The notes below the pieces were generated by a model. That model ran no database searches. It saw only the letters and a program-made list of their open reading frames with translations, and was not told the DNA's origin. Both the position numbers and the translations under genes were made by a program. Shown here piece after piece: positions 12,601-25,200 of a stretch of DNA of 64,000 nucleotides. Numbering within the stretch: the first letter of the stretch is position 1; every line of letters starts with the position of its first letter. The stretch is taken from NCBI GenBank assembly GCA_034670405.1, contig JAXDDX010000054.1:1488001-1552000 (forward strand), read 5' to 3'. This DNA is from Hoplostethus atlanticus. Its lineage: Eukaryota > Chordata > Actinopteri > Trachichthyiformes > Trachichthyidae.

Positions 12601-15600
12601 CTCTTCCCCATTTCATTGTGACTTGCTTTTCATGTTCACTTTTACCATTATATTTGAAGTTTGACCCTTTGAGGGGACAAAAGAAGGTGTCAAAGTCAGT
12701 TTAACTACACCACTCTGGTAAGGCTAATGTTATATTAAAGGGTCAAATTTCATCATATGTATCATAACAGTCATGTCATATCCAAGTGACTACCATCAAT
12801 GTCTCAAACCTACCCATCTACTAGTTTTTCTCTGCATGCAATGTGAGGTGATGTGCACGTCCTTCTCAAATGTCTTTGTCCAGAGCATGTGATGGAGAGC
12901 TCATCTAAACATGAATATGTCTATATAGAAGAATGCCAAATATCTACAGTGGATTTCTCAAGTGTCTGTCATTTTTTAAAAACACTGGCACAGCCCAAAA
13001 CTATTACAGCAGTTGACCTTTCTTGCTTTCCGCTAAACTACACAAGTGTCTAAAAATAGTCAACAATATAGCTCTCAGGCATCTCCGTCTGTAACACATT
13101 CCCAGATTTATGAGCAATGAGATATGCTTAAGAGCCAAACAAGTGACCTCATTGTACCAGTAAGTCAAATCTCCAAACTTCTAAGACCAAGTCATGGGGT
13201 CAGGCTTTCCCTGAGCATAATGCGTATGTGTCCCAATTTAAGAGGCTCTCTCTCTGTTCAGCTATGTCACGGGCTACCGAGTCATTCGATGGCTTGATGG
13301 AAAATGATGTTGTCATTTAGCTGTCATCAGAATCACTTCTACCTTGAGGAGAGAACTGCAGGATGAGTTGACATCCCTATCTTCCCCACAGATGGCTTCC
13401 ATAAAACATCACATCCGAGCCAGATGTTGTCTTATATGTATGCTCTGCAGCACACGTGTCAGGCGACACGCTTTTTTGCTTTGATTCCTCTGAGGCATGT
13501 TGGAAGGCACTTATAGTCACGTGGTTGCGCAAGTGACATCCAAAAAGAATGCATGTACGAGCGTGGTTGACTGACGGTGCTGAACTGCTTTTATTGATAG
13601 CGTGCAAACCAAATTGAAGAGTTAATTCCAAAACATTATATTGATTTTGGAAAGAAAACAACACCTGGAGTGCATTGCTTAATGTTTTAGCAATGTTGAG
13701 ACGCAGTTAGTGTGTGTGTGTGTGTGTTTGGCCCTATTCACACCTGGCATTAACATGCATCTTGGGTGATCCGATCACAAGTCAACACCTCTAAGTACAG
13801 GTGTGAATGCACCCAAGACGCATTGAGGACGCATTTTTATTTTTTATTTATTTATTGAATTGGGACAGTGCACATTAATCAACATATCAGCATTACACAT
13901 CAATGTAAATGTGTCGGAATTAGCACAATTGCTAAATTTCATCCGTAGTCCCAAGGCAGGTACTCACAAAAACACGAAACAAACCTCACAATTACAAAAG
14001 ACAAATTACAAACAGTATTACAATAAAAAGTTACATACAGTAAAAAAGATAAAGTGCACAATGAACCGCATTGAGATCCGATCGCTCAGACCACATTCGG
14101 AGGTGGTCTGGGCCGCATTGAAGGACCTCCTACTCAACTAACATGGAAGCCACGGCTCTCCTTTTGTTCCTCCTTTTTCTCATCTCCAGTTGGTTCTCAA
14201 ATCGCGCAAGCTGGCTTTGTCCACGACGTCTGAAAATTTCGACAAAGCCCATAGAGATATATTACGAGTGCGTCAAACATCTTGGGTGATTTGGTTTGCC
14301 TGGAAGACGCCGAGGAATAGACCCAGTCTGTATTGTTTTGATTTCTTCAACGCATTTGGTCTTTGCAAACGGAAACGAGACGCATGTGGAGACTCATTCT
14401 ACTGCCAGGTGTGAACTGTACGTCAGTTAGAGCTGTCCACTCGTGATCGTATCAACCAAGACCCATCTTAATGCCAGGTGTGCACAGTGGGTATGCATTG
14501 TACAGTATACGTGTACACCACTCTACGTGCACTAGTGTTGAACTGTGCAGCTCTCTTCTGCTCACCCTTGCCCCACCACCCCCCTCCACCCCCTTACCGG
14601 GTTGACAGATTCAAACAAAAGTGAGCCGCTTTCGCTCGACGAACCGGAATAATGGAGCAACATCTGTCGCCTTTGGTAAACACGGGCATTGACTGCACAC
14701 ACTGCCAGGCTTTGAGGGACTTTCATTGATTAGGGAAATCGGGCAATGTTTTCTCCAACAGGGCCCTGGTGGGCGACATAAGTGGGATTAGCAGAGGAAT
14801 ACAAAGCAAATACGAGCAGCACCTGCCTCTCCTCTTTCTCTCTGCTCGGAGACCGTACTCGGTGGCGCCGTCGTCGCCAAGCACTTTGGAAAAGGACATT
14901 ATGGTAAAAAGCCACGGCAGATTTCACAGCAGTGTGTGGGGTGTGGTGGAGGAGGAGGTGGTGGGGGCGCAACAGTAGTGTGCTCGTTAGCCCCAGCGGC
15001 TAATGCGGTTTAGAGGACAGAGCAGGTGGTTGCTCTCTAATGGAGATGAGGAGAGAGAGCCTCGTCATCTTGATTGAGGACGTCCATCTTGTTTAGGTGG
15101 GAGTGGATGTCACCTTTGTTCGCCTGCTGCCGGGTGTTTCTCTTTGTGTTTCAAGGATTTCAATACAAAGAGCCTCGTAATTGCATTTTAACTGCATATT
15201 CCTACACAATTCAACCTGTTGCAATCTCAGTACCTCAGGTGATCTTATGCAGAGGGAGCAGGGATTAATTATGACTCCCTCTGAATCCGTACTTTCTTGT
15301 TGTTGTTTTTTTTATACCCACCACATGTCACGGCTAATTCCATCACACTGAAAAGGCATTTGGCCTCCGTAAGGCTACAAAGATGCTAATGATCAACTCC
15401 CTATGTTCTCCATTTCCCCTGCAGGAATGTTTCTCTCTTATCAGCTACATAAAAGCCCCCCATGCCCTTTGATTTTGAACAAACATGATAAAACAGCAGC
15501 CTTCAGCGCCTTTTTGGTTATATTAATGGCAGCTCTTTATAGGCGTTGACATTATGGTCAGCCAATTACAGTGATTATTTCCACACTGTATCAAACTTTA

Positions 15601-17349
15601 GTCAAATACCCCAGCTCAAAGCGGTTGCTACCTCTGGCAGTTCTTCTGTTTTCAAGTTGGAACGAGAGCTGGTGGGTTAATACGTGCTGAATTCCCCCCT
15701 GCTCCCACACATTCTAAGCAAATGCTGTGAGAAAAGATGAAAATAGCCTCTCCTGCCTGAGTCGGCGGCCAAGTGTCTATACCTTCTCAGGGTACAGGCA
15801 GGATATTTGGCTCTGACCCCCTCATTATAATGACACTTTTGCATGCAAGTATGACCAGTGGGAGTGTCACGGTAAGGGATGACCTTAGAGCCGGCGGGGA
15901 TGGAAGGGGAGGCGACTCGTTCAGGAACCGTAATGAGAATATAAAAATTTTCCCGTTGGTCAATTTGTTCGGAGATGAGTTTGTTAGGATGACCACACGC
16001 TCATAAAAAGAGACCTTTTTCTTCCCCCCATCTGCAATGAAGACTTCTGCATGGCTGAGCTGTAGGAGCCATTTCTGTTCAGTGGAGTGTGTGGAAGGAT
16101 CTCACACACATTCAATGAACCAAGCACTGCTACCACCAAGATGAAGTACCTAGTATGGTGTTTTTGTCACCGTATTGGCCAATATAGTTCTCATGTCCTT
16201 TGGTTTTATTTCGTTGTGTGGTCTGAGTTGTGATTGAAGACTTCTGCCACAGCAGATTGTATCTATTTTTACCATACATACAAACTATACATACATACAT
16301 CATTTTGTAGGGAGCTAATATTAGACTTATAACAGCATGAAGGGATCCAACAGTAATGCAGACAGATACACACATGAGAATAGGCTTTTGGGGTAATGGG
16401 ATACTAAGAAATCCCAGGTCTGATAGTAGAGAGAACGGGAAAGAGATAGCTGAAGGAAAGGAAATCCTCATAGAGGAAGACAAATGATGTGGCTAGCAGG
16501 TAAAATGGAACAGGCAAGAGGAAGGCGGAGTGAAAAAAGGTACCAAGTGACATCACGTCAGAAGAGGACGGAGAGAACAAGACATGCCGCCTGGTTTGCG
16601 TTGTCTTTTTTTTTCCCGTCTTGTGACGAGATTTCACCTTCAGTGTGAGAAAAGGAGTGAGAGAAATGAGTCTGTGAAGAGGAAGGGAGGAGTAAGAGAA
16701 ATGAGGGCCAACAGATTCCACTGAGAAGGGCCAGCCAGCAAGTGAGCCAGAAGGGAAGACGGGAGATCGGTCCCAGCCAGAATCAATTTCCCAGACCCGG
16801 AGTTCATTTCATCAATCAGCACACAGATACACACATGCCACACACACACACACACACCATGAGTTGACTTGGACTCGTGCCAAGCTCACGCTAATATCCA
16901 CCTCTCCCTTCCTTCCTCCTCCATCGGTATAAATGGCCCATGCAATGCAGCTCTTCTCAGCCCAGTCATCATCCTTGTTCCAACTGGAACATTCCAGCAG
17001 TGAGGCGAGCCGACGATTAGCATTTCCTCATGTACTAGAAACTAGAATATAGGTTTTCCTGCTTGGTTTGAGTCTTTCAGCACAAGGAAATAAGGTAGAA
17101 AAAAAAAAAGGGGAAAAAAAAAGTCTGCTGGTTGGGGGTTTGCAGCAGTAGAGTGAGTTGGTACATTTGACAGATGGAGTAGCAGCGTGCTAATAGCAGT
17201 AAAATGGCAGTAAGCCATTGAGATTTCTATATCACACAGACTATGGTGATGGTGGCGGTGTGCTGCTCGGGTGCATCCCTCGTTCTCCCTCTTTCCACTG
17301 AGGTAGGAAATGAGGCTCTTTGTTGAGAAAGTGAGACAAACTGCTGGTT

Positions 17350-17382
<33 letters not shown>

Positions 17383-19108
17383 GAGACAACAGCTGGACAG
17401 GCAGACTCAGTGCTAAGCATAATTACTCACACTTAAACTTTTTCTCCTCCGCATCTTTATACGGGTTTATCAGAAAGACAGATGCAGCTAGAGGAACCAT
17501 TTGTTCACCGTAATGTTGCACTACAGGAAAAATAGATCTTGTTTTTTTTTTAGTTTTTTTTTTACATTGTACCCACACTTGGAGCAGACATTTGCTGCAG
17601 TTTGTTTTTCTTCACTTTCCCACACTGCGAGATTTTATGTGTATGAATTATTAGCAGTTAACTTTTACTTTGCCTCATCTTGTGTACATATGCTCACTGT
17701 GCAGCAGCCCCCACTGTTCATGTATGTAGCCTGTAATTAAGCTAATGTCTTTCTATTGCTAAATTTACCCACACATTAGCATACTGTTCTGCACAAGCTG
17801 TACTGTCTTAAAGGCAAAAAGGAAAACACTGAAGCAGTTAGATATCCTGTTGCCATGTGTTACTGTAAATTCATTTACATACATGCAGCTATAGCACCAT
17901 CCTTTTTTTCATTATCTTGGAATAATAATATAATAATGTATAATTATCATTTGTTTGATTATGCTACAGGTTGCTTATCAGAAATGAAATATTTATAAAA
18001 GGCTCATTTAAAGGAAAAGATCCACCCTAAAACACTCTTTAACAGCTTTTGGTGATGTACTTGGCTTTTCTGGGTCTACTTTGTTTTTTGGTGGTTTATT
18101 TTTCTTCTTCCTGTGGATAACTGGCCAAACGTAGTCGATGTGACGTCACATTGTCACATTTCAGCGGTCTAAAACCTCAACGGTAAATGTCAGCCCCTCG
18201 ATATCAAAGAGTGCGGGCTTCTTTCTACACTTTCTTTCTCCATTTTGCACCGACGTTCAGCAATCAGAACAGAGACAAATCCATCGTAGAAGACGCAGAA
18301 GTATAGGTACTTGTTCTGTACAAGATGTTCTACCCCCTTACATTGAGTATGTATCAGTGTATGACCAACAAGCCATGTAGAGGACATATCTATATCCTAT
18401 GGCTTTTGACAGGTTGCTCATTTTTCAAGTTAAATCCACATCTCTTATCTATCCAATTCTCTTAACCAGATAATTGATTAATTTCATTGCATCCACCATG
18501 TCCCCATATCAAGATAAACTCGGTCATAATTTTATTATCTGGCTTGAGTGGGGCAAAATTGTGCATTGTATTCCTACTAATCATTGTAATGAATACTGTG
18601 TCTCAGTGATTTGAACATATTGCATGTCCAAGCGATGCACATCTATCGCTTTCCGCCCATCCGTCTTGTCAGTCTACAAAGAGCCAGTAAGATATCCCCT
18701 ATGTTCTCCATTGCTTTTTTTCACTCTTGTTTATCAATTATCCATTGCAAATTCTCTCCTCATTAGGTTTTTGACCCATCACTACTCACCACCTTGTTCT
18801 TCGCTTTCTGTTCTGCATTTGAGGGAAAAAAAACATGTCCGCCTCCTCTGCAAGTCCAGCAATCCATTCCCTCAAGAACCATTATTCTACTTTTTAAAGA
18901 AGTGGTTGAAAAGACCTAGCAGTGGTGGAAAAAAAAAAAAAAGAAAAAAAAATATGTCAGTGCCTGAAGAAAAAGAGCTCCTTAATTGAGAGTGAATCAA
19001 CCTCTGCCTCTAGCTGAATGTCAAAAGGTGCGATTGTAGATTGGCTGCAGATAATGAATAATTACATCAAAGTTAGTAGACTGCCTGCCTGCCTGCCTGC
19101 CGTGCGTG

Positions 19109-19150
<42 letters not shown>

Positions 19151-19224
19151 GCATGGCTTGTTGTCTAAGTAGAAGAGTGCATGTAGAAGAGTGCGTGTGT
19201 TTCTATCTATTAGCAGGTGCATAG

Positions 19225-19270
<46 letters not shown>

Positions 19271-22200
19271 TTAGGTGGGGGCGTGGGTGCCTTAATATGT
19301 GTGCAGGGTATGTTTTGTATGAGGAAAAGCCAGCTGGTGCTATTTGAAATTCTCCTCATCTCAGCCAGTGAGTCGAATACAATCACTCTTTTGCTCTTGT
19401 TCTACCTCCTCTCACTATCAGACCGATTCAAAACTACCATATACATGTGTGTGTGTGTGTCTATATAAGCTTATGTTTAGTGGCTATAAACTTTAATAAT
19501 TGCTTGATAATCATCTTTTGATTGTTCCGGATTGCCTTGGATACATTCAAGCCGCCAGGAAAGATGATTTCTCCATCGCTCTTGCTTTCGTCCCCCTGCT
19601 GTTCTGGAGTCATTTCTGAAACTGTTATTCCCTTTCATAGTCGATTGATCAAAAAGCAAATCTAACCGGGGGTTCACACTGAAGTGTTGCTGTTTACCAC
19701 GTTATAGGAGCTCTCCCCCCCGGCATGAATGGCTTGATCCCTGCCCCCCCCTCTTCTTATTTTGTTGAAATGCACTTATGATAGAGTGTAGCTTCTATCT
19801 TGAGGATGTGACAAGCGTGCGCAAATTGGCTTTTGAAGCAGTGAGATATCAGAGCGTGGATATCAGATGATTGTGATTCCTCAATTTTTTGTTGAATTAT
19901 CCTTTATCAGACCTTCATCTTTATAGCCCTTTGCTCTGTGGAGTATGTCAGTGTTACCATTATTAGCTGTGCAATGAAATGCCTAAAATCACATGTTTGA
20001 ACACCTAATGGCTTCGGAATTGCTTCCTTTTTCCATGGCATTCAGGCTCATTTTGCTCCGTGCAGTGGTACAGGGAATGAATGGTTTTGCTTGACCAATT
20101 AGTATTCCATTCATAAATCTTGCCATTGGCATTTTTAAATCTTTAATGGCTCTCAATTTTTCATCTTGTCTTGAGAATGTTCTCGTTTCTCCCCAGCTTA
20201 CCCGCTTCAGCATTGTTGTGGTGAGATTAAAGAAGGCATTACAGTGGTTATCTACTATTAATATGCAGCAAAGCCTTCATCTGCACGGTCGCTGAGAGTT
20301 GCTACCAGCAAAAAGCCTCGCACAACCTTCTTCTGAACTAAATTTGACAATGTTGTGGTGGTTTTTGTAGTGCTTTTGTGCATTGGGATCGTCTGCAAGG
20401 AAGAACATTTATCACACCAATTAAGGACTCTAGCCTCAAGTCATGTAAGGATTGGCCTCTAGTCTTGTAAGCATTGGCTTTGATTCATTTCCGTGATTAA
20501 TTCTTCCTCTATAAAAAAAAAAAAAAAAAAAAGCAGCTACAAAAACAAGCCTAACAACATTTCTGATGTCAGGTGCAAGTTCAGGTGTTGCTGCTGTTAG
20601 ATGGCAGTGTATGTCCAAAAGCATAACATTTAAAGGAATTAAAAAAAGGGTCATGAAAATTGCTCAGTAGAAGGATGACTATGGAACTTTCAATTCAAAT
20701 AAAAAAAAAAAAAAAAGTAAAAGATAGTTATGCTTCATGCTATTTCCTTGCAAAATCCCACCGGATTGTGTGATTGGTTTTTCATTTCTGAGCACTCTTT
20801 GATCTTCCCTCACTCATACCATTTATCAAATCGCCGTGTCAAACAACACCAGTCCCAGGCCAGCTTAGCCTCTTTTCACTAAATCGATGATTTGGATTCC
20901 CCAGGCCATGGTGGAGACGGTCAACAATCTGCTCCAGCCCCAGGCCCAGGCAGCATGGAGGGAACTGAGCACGGGGGAGCAGCTGAGGGCAGCCACCATG
21001 CTGCTGGATACGGTGGAGCAAGGGGCCTTTGTCCTGGCCGACAACCTGCTCAAGACCGACATTGTGCAGGAGAACACCGACAACATCCGTGAGTATATGT
21101 TAAGGATTGTATGTATTTTCCAGTGCAAATGTTACTTAAATATGTGCAAACAAGAAGGTTGTATTTTGTTCTCGTGAGAAAGGGAGTTATCATTACATTG
21201 CTATTCTGTTGGCTTGTGAAATGTTGTTTACTTAAAGGAGGTTTAGCATAAACAACTGTTTGTTTGTGTCTTCTTTGTCAAAGAGAACAATCAAAACGTA
21301 ATGACAGCAAGCAAAGTAGATTCTAATTTGATTGTTTTTGTCTATCTTATTTATTTGTAGCTGCTTTGCAACAGATACTACCTTGTAGAAAAGAAGTAGT
21401 TCTGTGGGTTATTGTTGACTTGGTCTTCATAATGTTTCCTAGCGGTGTTAAGTGTCTCAAGTGTCTGGTCCCTCTCTGGCCTTGTCCACCGTGTGGGGTT
21501 ACAGAGTTCACCATATAGCTATTGATCCAGGGTGCGCTCATATCGACAGCAAAGCTCTTGAGGCTCTGGAAAAACAGTGGAGAACACTTGATGAATGTTC
21601 TCAGCCTCACAGAGGTCGAGTTTGGTGACCCCTCTTTTGGCAGTCCCCTATAAATTGACCTAGTTATCTCAAATGATGGAGTTTATATTTGTGTCAGTTC
21701 TCAGCCTGAATGTGCCACTAGTCTTGCAGATCAGGGAAGAATACTCACTTCAGTTTCTTAATAGCGATTGAGCTATCCTCACCGCTTCCCCTAGCAGTCC
21801 CCAGCTATAAATCTTTTGTCGAAAGCATCCATGTTTCATGCATCTAAATCTGTGCATGTCTCAATTTCTACCCTCGAGGGTAAGAAAGGGAAGACATTTT
21901 GACACAAATGCTTTTTCATAAAAGGATGCATCTGTTCTTGAATTGTAGATTTAAGGAAAATCAGCAGTTTACAATTCCAGCCCAATTTTCAGCTGGCGAA
22001 AGCAAAGATTGAGTAAATGAACTCTTTTTGCAAATGGCGGCTACTGTTGCAGGGGGAATTAGGAAAAATAATAATGCTATGATGTATCGCCTCTGAACGG
22101 GTGGGATTTTTTTTAAGTTCCTGCTGCCATGGCAACCTAAAAATATAGGTCTGCCGACTTGAAAGGAAGCGGGCATAAGGAGAATTAATAAAATGGATTT

Positions 22201-25200
22201 TATTGTATCTGGCACACAATTCATCAGGGTATTAAGAAAATTCTGGGCTCGTTTGGAGGGGGGAAGGAAACGATCCCAGCACAACTCGATGATATTTTAT
22301 AGTGTGTATCGTGGTAGTCTGGTTAATCATGTGATGGTGACACGTTTACTAGGCCTTTTCTCTCTGTTTTCTCTGCTTAGTGGTTTCAGCCAGTTGGCTT
22401 TGTTGGTTCATGCGGTCCCTCATGGCATCCATGCAAGCTAAATGGGAACGAGGACACTTATAACAACATCGGTGTGGTTAGAGGTCGTACCCTACCTACC
22501 TGTTAGCATGTCCTTATTTATCCGTGTGTGGGGATTCAATTTCAGTGAAATCGTGAGCAGTTTGAAAGGTGACTCAAAGCTCGCTCCAATTTGAGGCCCG
22601 AGCTGATAATGAGATCTATTTTCTCCGCTTTCAAGGAAGATGGATATTTTCCTACCCATTGTGTCTGCGTTTGTCACAGTGCATGCGCTTTGTCTGCACG
22701 AGTGTGCTTCACTCTCTCCGCGATAATCTCACGAACAGATTTCTACCGATTAGCGTGTTATTTAAACTGGCTTTGAAGGTGTAGCCTTTGGGTGCAACAA
22801 CTTATGTGGCACGAAAGAAATTCCCTAAAGCCTTTCTTAAGCTCTTTTACACAACCAAACAGGGTAGAGAGAGAGAGAGAGGGGGGAAAATGCTCCCCTG
22901 ATTCAAAAGCCAGGCCTGGAATCCTGGGAATCACGCGCTATCTGGGGTATTGTCTCAGCTAGGTTGAATAGGAATGCATCACCAAAAAAAAACAACCTTG
23001 CCTTTGGAAAAGCGCAAGAGAATGTTAATACAAAGGTTTTTGTTTCTAAAGTATGGGAGTAGATACACAAGGAGGATTAAATGTGGTTGTTTTGTAGCTT
23101 TTTATAGGCGCTAACCTTGATATCAATGTCAAGGGCGTTGTAGTCCACTGATATCCAATCATCATGTTGCAAATGTTATCAGACTTATGAAGTCTTCATT
23201 TCTCACACATAATAATGTAGTATTTCAAGTTCAAGTTCAGATTCTTCTCTACTCCTCACCGGTCCTTTTGGAGCCTCTTTTTAATTATTGCTGCTTAGCA
23301 ATGAATCAATTGATTCATCCCAGTGGTTTGGGAATTGATGTGACATTTAGGAATACCTAGACTTCACATGGGTCACCGGAACTTGAGATTGGAGCGCACT
23401 CGACTGTTTTATTGAACTGAATTGTATCATGCCATAATAACATTGATGGAATGAGCTTTTTTATTTCAGTCAGGCTCCTATCAGCGGCTCATTTTGCTCT
23501 ACTGTATGATGCCGGAGTCTTTGAACCATAAATTAGGAGCTCGCCTAATTTATTTATTTCAGCTGTTGAGCTGCCGCAAGAAGCAACCTCTTCCCTTCTC
23601 ATTTGTCTCTATCTCCTCCATGTATCTCTTGCTCTCTCTGCTCTTCTCAACAAAACAAAAAAAAAAGGATGCCGTGAAATGAAGTCATCTTTTCTCGCAG
23701 GGCAAAGAAAGCATCTTTTAAAATGGGAAAGCGTGCCACCATTTTCTTTGTGTTTACACCTGGAGATTTGATACTCGCTCGATGAAGAAGCCTATAGCAG
23801 GGCTGCGACCCTCGTACGCGCAGATCAGAGCGTTGTGAGGGATTCAGTCCTTCAAAAGCTGCATGAATCAAGAAAGCATGTACTTCATTTAGCACTCCCA
23901 GGGCCTGATTAATCAAATCAGTTACAACCAAAGAATTGCTTTTTTGAATCAAAGAAGGGCTTTACCTCTGGATATCTCTTTGAAGTTTACATACACATAA
24001 AAATGTGAAGTGCAAGGTCTAGAGAGCATCTTTAATCAAATAGCTCTTATATTGCAAGTAGCAGTTTTATTGCTCTTCCACCGCTCTCGGTTGGATGCCA
24101 TTCATCTCTATTATGGCATTAGTGCATGTTGAAAGCATGGTATAGAGGTGTGGTAGAAGCTAATATATTGTGACAGGTTGGAGGGTACAGTCCAAAACCC
24201 CAGCAGAAATACATTGTTTGTTCTACTGTCCTGAGTATACAGGCCTCAATACATTGGTTGGTCTTTATGTTTATTGTGTGTCTTTAAAAATGTTGTCTTG
24301 CTTCTGTTTGTTTTTGTACATACGCAGAGCTGGAGGTAACCAGGATGAGCACGGACGGAAATCTGCCCGACCTGAAGTTTCCACAAACTGGAGGACAGGG
24401 CAACTCCATCCTCCTCTCTGCTAACACGTTGAAACAGCATGGAAGAAACGGTGAGTAATGGGAACCCCCTGCATGAACTTTGATTGGTCTGCTGTCGTTG
24501 TTTTGAAGGAGAGGATGCCTTGAACACCGCTGTGGTGTGCTATCCAGGTTTCTGAGAAAAGAGGAGAAAAATCTAATAAACAAAATATGATATCGCTAAA
24601 ATAAGACGTCTTATTAATATTTTTTGGCATACAAAGTCGCTCTGTCCCTGTTTTTCGATTGTCACTGTTAGGGGGGGGGATGAATTGGTTTTGTTGGGAT
24701 GTCATTACATTACATTACATTACAGTCATTTAGCAGACGCTTTTATCCAAAGCGACTTACAATAAGTGCATTCAACATAGGTAGGCAAGAAAACTACTAG
24801 TCACCAGAAATCGTAAGTGCATTTCCTTCCTAAACAAGCAACTAAGAGCATAACTAGTGTTAAGTTAAGAGTGCAATAAGTTAGCAACCTACTATATCAA
24901 ATAAGAGAATCAAATAAACAAGAGCTAAGACAAATAAGTGAACCAAATAAACAAGAGCTAAGACAAATAAGTGAACCAAATAAACAAGAGCTAAGACAAA
25001 TAAGTGAACCAAATAAACAAGAGCTAAGTCATTAGTCATTAGAGTCACCCTTGTGAATAACTTTCAATTTGCTGCACAAATCCTTTGTTGGACTGAGTGT
25101 ATAAAGCACGGGGCTCTTTCTGCAAACTTCAAATGGTAGAGGGGAGGATCCCTGGCTGTGGAATTAGTTACATTCAAGCAGTACCCCTAAACTGTAAATG

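Larger units (their letters stand above)
12575..20904 (+). other. Intron D-E
   Basis: At 8.3 kb this is one of the two longest introns in the window. It carries a roughly 744-bp inverted-repeat element (13739-14482), a GA tract (17350-17387), CA and GT microsatellites (16840-16858, 19111-19149, 19225-19269), the second copy of the 22-bp shared sequence (16800-16821), and A runs near 20513 and 20700. No exon or second gene was recognised. Confidence 0.8.

Noticed and set aside
18001-18400. Possible piggyBac-like or other TTAA-flanked element starting TTTAAAGGAAAAGATCCACC
   Set aside because: The left end looks like a fish repeat start, but I could not find a matching right end or TTAA duplication nearby.
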